Assembly: GCF_026914265.1 (NCBI RefSeq)
Contig: NC_069124.1
Span: 69,432,402-69,496,401, forward strand
DNA: 64,000 bases
Origin: Mya arenaria
Lineage: Eukaryota; Mollusca; Bivalvia; Myida; Myidae
Reading direction: 5' to 3'
In this document: positions 12,075 to 23,600 of the stretch, piece after piece
How positions within the stretch are numbered: the stretch's first letter is position 1
How the letters are laid out: each line of letters opens with the position of its first letter
Notes under the pieces: model-generated
Seen by the model: only the letters and a program-made list of their open reading frames with translations
Databases searched by the model: none
What the model was told of the DNA's origin: nothing
Made by a program: the position numbers and the translations under genes

Positions 12075-14229
12075 TCGTCTTTGGAAATCCTTTGTCTTGC
12101 CTAAGTATACTAATCAAGTGACATTATGATACTATAATAAAGGCATGTTTAACAGTCAATATTCATTGTTAACTGTTTGAACAATATAAAGAATTATAAG
12201 GTGAACCATAGATGTATGTATTTCCTGGTACTTAATCATGTTGACAAGTATTGGAATAACATTGCCGTACAAATAAGGAAAATAAAACTAATGTTAAAAG
12301 GCATTTAAATAAGGTCACTTCCATGTCGCCGAGTTTAACATGTTGACATGGAAGTTTAAATTTATTTGCTTTACAACTATTGTGAAACTAGTTATTAAAC
12401 AGACATATACATCATGAAAATTGACAAGTTTTTATTTGGATTTGGAGTGTATTCGGAGATAATGTTTTCCTTCTTGGTGACCTCGAATCAAAGAGCCGCA
12501 CATGTCACGGCCTGATCCGTTAATATCACGGAAGTAATTGTCGCAAATTATATAAAATTGATGTTCAATCTTAATTTTCACAGCCAATCGCGTTCATTGT
12601 ACTTTTTGTCCATTTGTACTGAAATTAGGAACGCGGACTTATTTTAGCTACTCAACCAGGCGGAGGAAGAAACGGCGGAATATGGCCAAGTGTGTGCAAA
12701 AATAACTGTATAGAACAATAAATTACATAAAAGATGATATTAATTCAATTCCTTGACTTAGGCTGTAAGAATAATATTTATATTGATTGTGTATGACGAC
12801 TGACCGGCCCGATCTCGCTAGTACATGCGAATGGCCATTTGAAAGTCATTTCATCGGTCGGTTCTTTATATCGAAGGTAATTCCAGGTAATTTGAATTGT
12901 TATTGTTTACTTTTTAATTAACATGCGGATGTGCTCAAGTGTTGAATAAGACCCCTTGTATACGTTTTCAATCTGATCAAACTTCGGGTGATAAACCAAA
13001 TTGACCACTGGTTTATCCGACCAAGAACCGACTTTGTAAATATCTAATACACTTTATATTTGACGTACTAAATACTACGATTTGTTTTATGTATTCTGGG
13101 CTGGTGTCTGGTGGCATTATATTACAATAAACACTATGTAATGTTATGTTATGTTCACTGTACAATACTGCCGACTGACCTTCATCCGACCGGATAAAGG
13201 ATCGTTAATTCATACCTGGATAGTGATGGCTGGTCCGTTCGACACTGTTGGTCACATCGCCCGACTCACTTCGAAGATGGTACACTCAGGAGCGAGTTTC
13301 GAGAATACTTACTTGTTTCAAAAGCGATGTAAATTAAATTTAAATTAGATGTGTAGGAACTGGACTGAACCAAATTTAATAAACCGATTTAAACCTTTTA
13401 CCCCTCCCAGTGCGGCTAATGTACGATCATCTTGATCCTAAACGTCCGCCATTTAAATTCCTACCCCAAAATTCCATTTCCATAGCTGGTAAGGGATAGG
13501 GTAAGAGTACAATATAATTCTTACCCTAACAGTATGAACTCACAGGCCTTTGGACTAAAAGTTGAAAATCCAAGGCGTGTCATTTATGACCCCAAGAACA
13601 AATGAATTTCATGAATTTCGACGGTGATGCTGCATACCAAAATGAAGGCTCTGTATTTTGTGGTAACGCGATGAGCTTCTGTTGTAGAGTGGTTATGAAT
13701 CACTCGTTTTAAATCATGAAGGTTTGTTGAGCATAGCCTCTTAAGTTGTTAAGAATCACTAATTTCAAACCACAAAGTATCCCATTGATAGACAGACATT
13801 GTTTTAATCCCGATCCCGGATTATATCTTTCTGAGTGAGAACAATAATGACGGATTGTCTTCCAAGACTTTGTTTTCCAGGAACTATGGTCAGTTCAACA
13901 GACCGTCTCTACATAACTTGGAATAAGAGTGCTACCGTTCCTCCGTCCGTCAATGTGTAACAACAATCCAAATAATTGTACGTGGACGGATTTGTTTACG
14001 TGTTTATATGAAAAATCCTTCACGTACAAAGTGTTTCGGGCCACTTATTACAATTGCGATTCCGGGTTGAATGAAATTACGTCTATTAAAGATCATAGAA
14101 ACAATCCATATTACAATTAGATGTTATTTCATAATAGTCTCGTGCAAAAAAGTCAATATCCAACGGAATTTTATGAGTTAACATATTTTTGTTCAATCCT
14201 CGCCTAACGGTATGGTATATACGTTATAC
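12075..14229. other. Gene-free stretch
   Basis: No supported gene. A short stem-forming inverted repeat, CTTCCATGTC and GACATGGAAG, lies just downstream of the MITE (12316-12355). Open frames at 13151-13348 and 13929-14120 lack recognisable features. Confidence 0.5.
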
Positions 14230-14765
14230 ATGAATCTGTTAACGTTTTATGTGATTTATGCCCTTCCATTCGGAATGCCGTTAAGGCCATCGCCTGTAAA
14301 TGTGTTGGTCTGAACTGCGATACTCGATAGTACGACGATGAAAACGAGAACTCACGAAACTACGATAACGGAAACGCGAAAGTACGATGATGAAAACGCC
14401 ACAGTACGATAACGAAAACGCGATGATGATAATGCGATATGCTATCGTGTTTTCACCATCATAATGTTACTTTTTCACCATCGTAATATCGTGATATCGC
14501 GTTTTCGTTATCGTAGTCTCGTACTGTCGCGTTTTCATCATCGTACTGTCGCATTATCATGATCGTACTGTCGTATTATCGCGTTTTCGTTATCGAACTG
14601 TCGCGTTTTCATCATCATACTGTCGCGTTTTCGCTACCGTAGTTTCGTGATTTCGCGTTTTCATTATCTTACTATCGAGTATCGCGGTTCAGATCAACAC
14701 ATTTACATGCGATGGCACTAACGGCATTCCGCAGAGAAGGGCATAAAACACATAAAACGTACACA
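14230..14765. mobile_element. Fold-back element with long inverted ends
   Basis: The outer arms are inverted copies of each other. The left (about 14242-14330) carries CGGAATGCCGTTAAGG, AAATGTGTTG and GCGATACTCGATAGTA; the right (about 14650-14760) carries the reverse complements. The middle is a run of short related units built from CGATAATGAAAACGCGA-like words in one orientation on the left and TCGCGTTTTCATCATCG-like words on the right. The whole is therefore one large imperfect hairpin. No protein is encoded. It fits a non-autonomous fold-back DNA transposon. Confidence 0.85.
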
Positions 14766-16031
14766 GAAATTTGACTGTTGATAGCAAATCTGTGTCTGTT
14801 TGGTTACCATCCACTTTTCTCTGAAATGCCGGTACATGTTTTCAACCCAAAATATAGACATCGTTAACACCCGCTACCTGCCACATTACTGACTTCTGAT
14901 AGTTTTATGCAATTTGTGATTTTTTTTTTCTAAATTTATCTTTTCGTATTTTAATGATTTTATTTTCAATTCATTTTAATTTCTTAAATGATACTGTTGA
15001 TTTTGATTCGATTTCTCACATGTACTCATTGTTGACAGTATATAGTTGCTCTAATAGTATCAGTGTGACATACATGCATGTAGTTATACATTAAACGAGG
15101 AAGTGAGGAGGTAGATATGCCAAAAGTTAATGGATTTCGACACACAATAACTTCTAATTGTCAACACTATTTTCGTCCGTATGACAGATTCTTTCTAACG
15201 ATACGGAAACATGTGAAGTCTTAAATCAGGGTATCAAATGTTATCATTGTCAAAGCTATCATAACGAAAGTTTATGACAATGGATGAAATCATTTTTGAA
15301 CAAATTGGAATGGCAGCATTCTTCAATTTACTTGTATTTAACATTTTATAATAATGGGCGTTTTACGTGCGTTTTGGTTGAAATGTCAATATATTCATGG
15401 GCCGTTCACAGTAAAGTTGGAACATGTCATAGAAGAACGTGGCTATCCGAGGTTCTGTTTGAATTACACACTTTTAAAATGCAAATGCTGAGAAACTGAT
15501 ATTTATTGCTATATATAGATGCATAAATCACCAAAATAACCCACACAAAAAATTGCTTACAAATGACAACTCTAGAGCACAAACCAACATCTATTCCTAC
15601 ATGAATTATTGCCATCGCTTCTCACTCATACCTATTTCAGAGGTACATGTAAGCGCGAAAACATATTCGCTTGAAAGAGGATTTCTTAGTGAGTAAACAA
15701 TAATAATTTCCACCATTCTATTATACGTCATCATTGATTTGGAGGTCTTGTGGAAAATAAACGCTCGCATTGCCCCGCTAGACTTAATCCTTCAATTTCT
15801 ATGAAGATCTATATAAAATTTCTTTTAATATGGCTTTCTCATTTTGAATATCTGAAAGCAAAATGTATATCCTGCACAACACGGGTAGTTTTTCCTGTTT
15901 CAACTTATTTTCATGCCTATAATACTTTTCACATATTTCACATATAGCAGTAAATGTTCGCATTGTAACATTTGACAACTTGTGGCAGTTGTGTATTTTC
16001 GTTGGTTCAAATATGCGAACCCCACGTTTGT
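14766..16031. other. Gene-free stretch
   Basis: AT-rich sequence without a supported exon. Its right part should contain the 3' untranslated region of the minus-strand receptor that ends at 16032. I could not place a poly(A) signal with confidence. Confidence 0.45.
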
Positions 16032-17209
16032 TCAGTGGTTGGCATGTGGGACAGCAAGATGGTTGTCCTTGATGGTAAGTTCTAGGGCGTGGCTCTCCGT
16101 GTCGCAGGTTGTTGACACGTCGTGGGAATGACCATGACTATGACTTCGGTGTGAACCCTTGGATCGCTCCGTGGAAACGTGCTCTCCCTTGGCGTACTGC
16201 CGCCGGCGGATGATGATGAACACGCCTAGGTTGAGAATGCCGCCGATGTTAGAGAACGTGGTGACAAAATGGAAGATTGGCTGCGGCACGTCGTCGGTGG
16301 CGAGTCCCCATATGCCGTATAGAGCCATGGCCCACCACTGGATGAAGAACGCCGCCACAAACAATGACATGGCGCGGGCAGCGCGGTGGGACGCCCGCAT
16401 GGAGGCGGGCATGGGACCCAGTGACACCTTGATATCGTTACACTGCTTGCGGATTTGATTCCATGTGAGGATGTAGAGTACGATGTTCATGACAAGAACG
16501 ATCAACAGCGGCACGGTCGTGAAAAACGTATTTGTTAGCCGGCCCTTGATCCCATCAAAGTAGCAACTGTAATAATAAGTCAGGTAATTTATATATTTTG
16601 GATAAAAAGTTTTCAGATATAAAACAACAACTAAGTTTTATTTTGGATTTGATTTGTAAGTTAAAATACGAGAACTTACAATGATCCGTTGGTTCCGAGC
16701 TGGCCTAATATACCGGCAATGGTTGCTCCCAGAAACGGAGCGCCGAACGTCCACGCTAGCAGCCTCCAGTCATAGCGCCCGAAGTTGATGTGCCGGTCAA
16801 AGTACATTAGCATAAAAGCGTTGACGGCCACTACGTTCACCATGAGATTCTGGGCCGTTATGAACAAGGCGAGGTTGAAGCCATAGAACTCACACAGCTC
16901 CTTGGGGTAGACATGATTACGGACGATCACGATGTGAAGGTGGTCAGTGAAGTGTGCCACGTTGAAGAGGCCGTCACACATCGCCAGGTAAACCACGAAC
17001 CTCTCACTCTTGGACCAATGCGAGAAGAACGACTGGTAGTTCCGGTGTTTGAACGAAAGCACGACGGCTGTCACTGCGCACGAGAAACTTGTCACAATAC
17101 ACAGTATGGCGGGAATGTGGATGGCCAGAAACGTTCCGTTGTTAAGTCCGTACACGGGAATATCGTAGCCGTTTTGGGGAGCCTTATCCACACTGGTGTT
17201 ACTTTCCAT
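16032..17209 (-). CDS. Seven-transmembrane G protein-coupled receptor, two exons
   Basis: The start codon at 17209 sits in a good context (CAACAATGG). Exon 1 is 17209-16680 with donor GTAAGT; exon 2 is 16566-16032 with an acceptor in TTATTACAG. The junction keeps phase and gives 354 residues. Seven hydrophobic segments fall at about 26-51, 70-95, 105-135, 148-172, 190-212, 240-264 and 272-296. Cys106 before helix 3 and Cys178 in the loop before helix 5 fit the usual receptor disulfide. YFDRH follows helix 3 in the place of a DRY-type motif. Sequons at N4 and N24 suit an outside N-terminus. The cytoplasmic tail is rich in Ser and His (SHRSHSHGHSHD). It should be a plasma-membrane receptor; ligand and subfamily are not recognisable. 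A class A-like or cAMP-receptor-like fold are both possible. Confidence 0.85.
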
Positions 17210-17968
17210 TGTTGCATTTACTCTAACAGCTAGTGTAATAGGAGTATTGTTTGCATCACTATTTGCTTTAATTTCTTTTCCTCTTTAGTTTCGAAGAAAT
17301 AGTTTTTTTATAGTAATTTTGACTAACCTTTAACTGCTTTAACAACGTCATCCAAAAGGACAGACACGCTAGTATTTACGTGGATTTGCAAGTGTTTATT
17401 GTTAAAAGTACTGAACCTTCTCGTTTAAATAGATTTTAATCAAACGGAAGTAAAATATTCACTTCGGAAGATATAAGTGAGTGACAATAACAGTTTTAAT
17501 CACAAATGAATCATCCTACAGGGGTGTCGACATTAATGAGATTTTCCAGATATTCCGAAGGGACACCAATACGTCCGAAGGGACACCAATACGTGAAATG
17601 AATAGTCAGGTGTCCCTTGGTGTCAGGAGTCTTTTTGATAGTGATAGAATTTCACATGACGTATGGTGTAGAGTCTCTTAAATACTTCAGTTTAGTATTT
17701 TAAAAGTATATATGTAAACAGCTACTTAAACAATTAAAAAGCACTCACAAGCTTAGAATCCTAGCCATATGAACAGTGTTGTCGTTTTTTTCTGGTCAAT
17801 TTGGGTCCGATATGTGCCCCAATCTTAATTCTAAGATTTATAATATTTTTCCAAAATGTGAAAATAAAATTCCCAATTATATTTTTTGAATTATAATTTT
17901 CATGTTTAAATTATCAGTTGTTGTCTTTTTAAAAATGAAATGAATGAACTGGAAACCGTTTTGTGCAG
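17210..17968. other. Upstream region of the receptor gene
   Basis: It should hold the receptor's 5' untranslated region and promoter, but no TATA box or other signal stands out. A direct repeat of CCGAAGGGACACCAATACGT lies at about 17556-17596, followed by an inverted relative (GGTGTCCCTTGG) near 17612. Confidence 0.45.
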
Positions 17969-18099
17969 CAAAATGCTGTAAAAATAAACAAAAAGATAAG
18001 AGAATTGATAGAGTTTGTTTCTTTAAAGACTGCACCAGTCTTTAAAGAAACAAACTCTATCAATTCTCTTATCTTTTTGTTTATTTTTACAGCATTTTG
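17969..18099. repeat. Perfect 131-bp hairpin, 64-bp arms
   Basis: The left arm 17969-18032 and right arm 18036-18099 are exact reverse complements over all 64 bases, with a three-base CAC loop. The first mismatch comes directly outside the arms. No open frame or transposon end is present. The perfect identity implies either very recent formation, strong constraint or an assembly artefact. Confidence 0.97.
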
Positions 18100-18894
18100 T
18101 TGATATCTAGGTAAAGTTGGGGTTCCTAATTTAAATCCAAATCCATTTTGCCCAATCTGAAAATACCCGGCCCCATTTCAAAATTAGTGGGAAACACATT
18201 CCGATGAATGAATTGCATATATGAATGTTTAGCATGTTTTGGTAATATCATCATTATGAATGCTCGAGGTTAAAATCTAGTGTAAGCAGACCTGTTTTAA
18301 GATCTGTCAAATATAAATAATTCATTACAAATGAATGCATATCAATTTCATCTACGGAACATTTTAAACCGGAAGTCGGAAGTTGGCTGGCAAAACCAAC
18401 GGTGTGCCCTTTATGACCTCTTGAGCTAAACAATCCGCAAACAGAACCACTTTTTCGATTGTTATTATGTTTTTGCCTGAAGTTTACATGTATTTGGGTT
18501 TCTAAAAAAAACTGTTGGAAGTTCCCGGGACCCGGGACACCGTAAATGTCACTATATGACTTGTTAACTAAGCTAGCTGTTTCGGAAGATGGAGCATATT
18601 GACCCTTTTTATCCTATAACCGAATTCAAAACATTCATAAACATCAATGGATATTTGTGATTTATTCAACCGTTCTCTTCTTCTTTAATACCATATACAT
18701 GTGCACCAAATGATATAAATATTTTCCGCTGAAATTGCTTTTCACCAACGGGCAAACAAATGATGTTTTGTTTACCCCATGGTTACAGAAGTAGCAGCAT
18801 CCTGAGGATACAGAAGGACCTTTTTTAAAGAGTATATGCATTTAAGGACTCATCACATTTTCCCTTCCGTTTAATATATCATGTATGAACGCAG

Positions 18895-19015
18895 TACGAC
18901 ACGCATTCAAATTTCATGAACCGCGCTAGCGCATCTTAGTCGCTTGCTCGCTTGCCCTACTGCGTACATGCAGCATAAACGCAAAAAAGGGCGATGCCTT
19001 AACCACTAGGCGTAA
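18895..19015 (-). mobile_element. Possible degenerate tRNA-derived SINE
   Basis: On the minus strand, ACGCCTAGTGGTTAAGGC resembles a tRNA A-box region, and GCGGTTCATGAAAT further along resembles a B box. The spacing between them is longer than in a tRNA, so an insertion or a chance match must be considered. No tail was recognised. Confidence 0.35.
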
Positions 19016-20465
19016 TAATTTATTGCGTGCTTTACAATATTAACGTCGAATTTTATCTACACAAAGGACTAGGCGAATGTAAATATTTTATTTTGGTAGT
19101 ACAACATACACTCAGCTCTTTTCAAGCAAAAAAGATCCCAGAATCAGCGCCAATTTTGTTCGTGGTTTTCTTCATAAGTTTTTTTTCAATAGAAAGAGCA
19201 ATAAAACAGTATATTTATAATGAGCCTCGGAATGCGAGTTGGCACCATGTGCAGACCAAAACGACTCAACTCAACTTCACCCAAATAATAAGGCTGGTGT
19301 ATAATTCTAAATGATTGACTGAACTTTGTAATATTCAATTATTTATCTATACGGGCCATTGTAATTTTGTTCCGTTTTAACTTCGATCATCGAGAGCTAG
19401 AGGCGAGATTGGACGCAGATAGTGGACTACTTTACAAGTAACGATAATAGGTCTGTCGTGTAAAGTTTTATCTATTCAATAAAATTAAAGAATGTTAGGG
19501 TTAATGTTTATAATCAAACATGAGCTTCTATTTAAGTCAAGTGATTATATTAAATTCTGCTTTCACATATTTTACATGACATGTCTTTCAAGTGTATTTT
19601 ATATGATTCATTGCGGTAGTGAACATTATTTTTCTTCATATGAAGTAGAGTAATTGAGTTTTCCACACAGAAATATACAGACATTAAGTAATATTCAGAG
19701 GGATGTCACGTACAGACTTTCCACATAGATAAAGCAGTTAAATGGCAGTTTATAAGATGCTCCGTAATAAGATGCCGTTGTATGATGTGATAGTTTCACC
19801 ATAGAGTAGATAGACGCGGGCAACTACGAGTACACTAGTACTCAAACAACAAGACCACTCGCATGACACCAGTTTAACAAGTTTATGTTGCTCACGCTAT
19901 GTAATGGTTGAATAATGTGTAATGGTTTGATTCGAAGCAGTCGCATAACCGTTTATTTGGTGTAAGTACAAACTATCTATCGTATATAAGTCTACAAAAT
20001 AATCTGTAAACTACCTGCTAACAATGTTTATATCTACCGCCTAACCTGGTTACAGTCAATAACATCTGACTGTTGATTTACTGGCCTAAATGTTAAGGCA
20101 AATTATTCAAATATAATTGTCAGCTTTGGCTATATAAGATGTTTTATATCTAAATGCATGCTAATATGCGCCCCTTCTGACGAACACTGCCTTCTCATTC
20201 GACAAAATGTTATGTTGACCACTAACACGCATTTAAGGACTGCAATAAGCATCGTTGTGCTTGTACTCAAACTTCCGAGAACGACTGAAGAGGCATTATT
20301 CATGACTATACACAATAATTCATAAGTCATCGAGAATAATTTTACATAAAAATAATATTGTACACCTATAAAAGACAAGGTATTTTTGTTTTTGTTTTCC
20401 TTTTCCAGCGCCATACTGAGGCAATACCTTTATGAAAGACGATGTCCTTTGTGTGCTTCCCTGTC

Positions 20466-20471
20466 TTTATT
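20466..20471 (-). terminator. Candidate poly(A) signal of the cysteine-rich gene
   Basis: AATAAA on the minus strand about 225 bases beyond the stop at 20695. It is the first full consensus I noticed past the stop; a closer AATAAG variant lies near 20686. Confidence 0.4.
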
Positions 20472-20694
20472 ACAAAGACACACTGAGCCAATCGTTTATA
20501 CCCCGGAACAACAAAATGTTCAACTGTATCGATCTCCATTTTGAGCTTGGTGGAGTTTATAAGTAAGTTGAGAACAAGTATTACACACATGTCGGGCTTA
20601 AACATCGCTGAATAGCTGATGGTTCTGATTGTCCTAGCTAAGTAAACAAACATTAAAGAGGACTTCATGAAGGCAACTATTTAAAAATAACTTA

Positions 20695-23600
20695 TTACAA
20701 AAAAACATAAGGAATAAAAACGCTTAACACGGATACAACTATGATATGTTTTCTTAGAATTGCGACGTGGAACAATGTTCGCATGGAAGCACTGGATGAG
20801 GCTTCGGTGACTGCTTGCTGCTCCGTATAGGAACCGTCATGGTTGAGTGGGCAGTGGCAAGAGCGCGGCATGACGCTACAGAAGCGTGCCAGTTCCTGGC
20901 GCCTGGCGACCGGACACTTGTTAGTGGCCAGCACTATACAAGACGCCATTGTATCGTAGACACTGGAAACAAACAACACTATTATACTTTCAATCAAACG
21001 TGAAGAAGTTCTGTTGGAATTCAAAAGCAATTTTCGCGTATGGTCATTTAAATGAATCACCTGATGTAAATGCTTGCACAATATTTAGGACATTTAGATA
21101 AAATATTCCTTTTAAATATTTAAAAATCTTCTTAATTATTAACTATTATGTTATTACAACGAAGCAAAAACTTTAATAGATGGGAAACAAGCTATTGCTT
21201 ATATAAAACGTGATAATTATTATGGTTATATTTAAGTGTATGTGGAGATTGAAATATTTAAACCATTAATCTCAGGTCATTTTTTCCAATGGCATATTCA
21301 CGAGGAATTAAAAGTAATCGTTACTTAACGCACATACCTGCAGACGTCCTGCACGGTCACGTTTTCCCCACGCTTCAGGATGTCCGTCTGCTTCAAATAC
21401 GATTGGTAATACCCGTCCCCACACTTCCGCAAACTCTCATCGCAGGAAATCTTTCTCTCTGTAAATCAAACACCAAACGTTTATTTGTGTCTATTTTAGG
21501 GAAACAAAAGAAATGAAAACGCAAATATTTCGTTGTCTAAGACATAAACGATTACATTTTTTAAGATAACGACAAACTTCTGTAAACATTGATTTGTAAA
21601 TTATGACATACGAATGTTAACCGATTTAGTCCCTTGCAAAGCTTCATTTTACAATTAGAAGACGAAAAACAAACGAAACTGATGGATCCCATCTAACTCA
21701 CGTGTGGTGAGCCTGCAGACGACCCGCTGGAAATGCATGTAAGTTTTCACCTCGCGCTCCATCATCTCCCAGATGGCGGTCGCGTGCAGGGAGCGCACCT
21801 GCTCCAGCTCCATACATTCCCAGGTAGTCGCCGCCATATCACTATAACATAGAACGTTAACGAATGAAAGAATGAAAATAAAAGTTCCTACCCACTTTTT
21901 TAAATTATACACTTTTAAATTTCACAAGCCATGATATGCAAAAAGTCGGATTTTAATCCTTAATTAAAAGTCAACTGACGTTAGAAAATCTATAGAGACT
22001 GAGCAAATTGATAAGCTCATAAGATTAAACATATCATATGGAAACACGTCTCTGTCAATAGATAATTTAATTTAACGTTTGTGAAGTATCGATGAAAAGT
22101 ATTGTTAATCGTACATGCACTGTTCGTAGTTGGTAACGTCAATCGGTTTAGGCAGGTAAGCCTTGACAATCTTCCCGCAGTCCCTGTGGGCAGGCACTGT
22201 ACCACTATAAAGGAGAACAACATTTTCCATCGTAAATTGCGTAAAACGGCTGTTCCATATTTATTCGTATTGTCCTTCTGAAGGCTTCTATTCCGTTTTC
22301 ATAACAATGGACGATGAAGTGTATTATTTCTGAAAAATATGCACTCTCTATACCTTTTATTGAAAAACAAAGCAAAACTGTTCGTTTTAAATGTCGACAA
22401 AGCCAAAAGGAGAAAACTCACTACTTTGTGCAGTTTCGGTGAGAAAAGGCCTGGGCGAGGCGCGTCCACATATGGCGGGGACGGCCCGGGCATCCCCGCA
22501 GCGCCTGCCAGTGACACTGCCCTAGGTAATCAGAAATCCTGAAATATATGTCATACGTATGTGTCTGTGTTTAAGGAAGTCAAATGTTACGGTGATAAAG
22601 GCAGATCTATTTGTAAACATAGATCACCAATCGTTTTAAATACATCTCTTATAATTTTAGAGATTTGACAACATTACTGAGATACATAACTTAAAAGTCT
22701 CACTGGCTTGCTTGCTCTTGGTTAAGGTGTGCAGAGTTGCGGCAGAGGACCATGTTCCGACATCTTACCTTCATAGTTGTTCTTGGTTTAGGTGTGCGGA
22801 GTTGCGGCAGACGACCATGTTCCGACCTAAACCAAGAGCAAATATGAAGGTAAGATGTCGGAACATGGTCCTCTGCCGCAACTCCGTACATCTGAACCAA
22901 GAGCAAATATGAAGGTAAGATTTCTCTTTGTTCTTGAAGGCAATGGGTCTAATTGTACACACTAGTTCTTATCTGTATGTTTTTGTTTTAGATCATTCGA
23001 GTTACGAAAATGTCTTATCAGGAGCCGAAGTGTACATATGAACACCATAATTCTTACTTGCATGCTTGTTCCTGGCCCATGTGTGACGAGCTACGGGATG
23101 TTTTGATGGCCAAAATGAACACCATAATTCTTACTTGCATGCTTGTACCTGGTCCATGTGTGACGAGCTACGGGATGTTTTGATGGCCGAAATGAACACC
23201 ACAATTCTTACATGCATGCTTGTTCCTGGTTCAGGTAAGAAGTGTTACGAAGAATCGAGATGAACTTGGCGTCACACTCATCCTTCCGAAGGTCACACAG
23301 TTCACGGTTGTCTGCTCAACAAACAGTGCGTGTATGTTAAAAGTCGAAAACACAATGGAAATAAACAGGAGCTGCAGTGTTTCGTGAGATTCGCCCGATT
23401 ATAGGGAGAGCATTTGTTAAGTTACAGAGACATTATTCTACTTGTTTTTTCACGAAGTTTTTGCATTATAAAAATCTCAACTCCTTTCGCTAAACGTTAA
23501 GTTTATGTCGATTGCTTTATACATACAGTTTATGGGAACAAATCTGACAAGTTCAATACCATAGCATAATTAACAACAAAGTATAATAATATACTTGTAC

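Larger units (their letters stand above)
18100..20694. other. Mostly gene-free; 3' side of the cysteine-rich gene
   Basis: No supported exon. A TTTATT at 20466-20471 reads AATAAA on the minus strand, about 225 bases past the stop codon of the cysteine-rich gene, and is a plausible poly(A) signal. Open frames at 19027-19314 and 20130-20668 show no protein-like features. Confidence 0.45.

Noticed and set aside
16159-17233. Plus-strand frames opposite the receptor exons (16159-16458, 16913-17233)
   Set aside because: They are antisense shadows of the minus-strand receptor, whose helices and splice sites are clear.
20130-20668. Two overlapping minus-strand frames of 94 and 100 codons
   Set aside because: No domain or splice context; they lie in the probable 3' untranslated region of the cysteine-rich gene.
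22299-22517. Minus-strand frame reading AGAAGMPGPSPPYVDAPRPG as the coding frame
   Set aside because: Phase matching with the neighbouring exons selects a different frame containing three cysteines.
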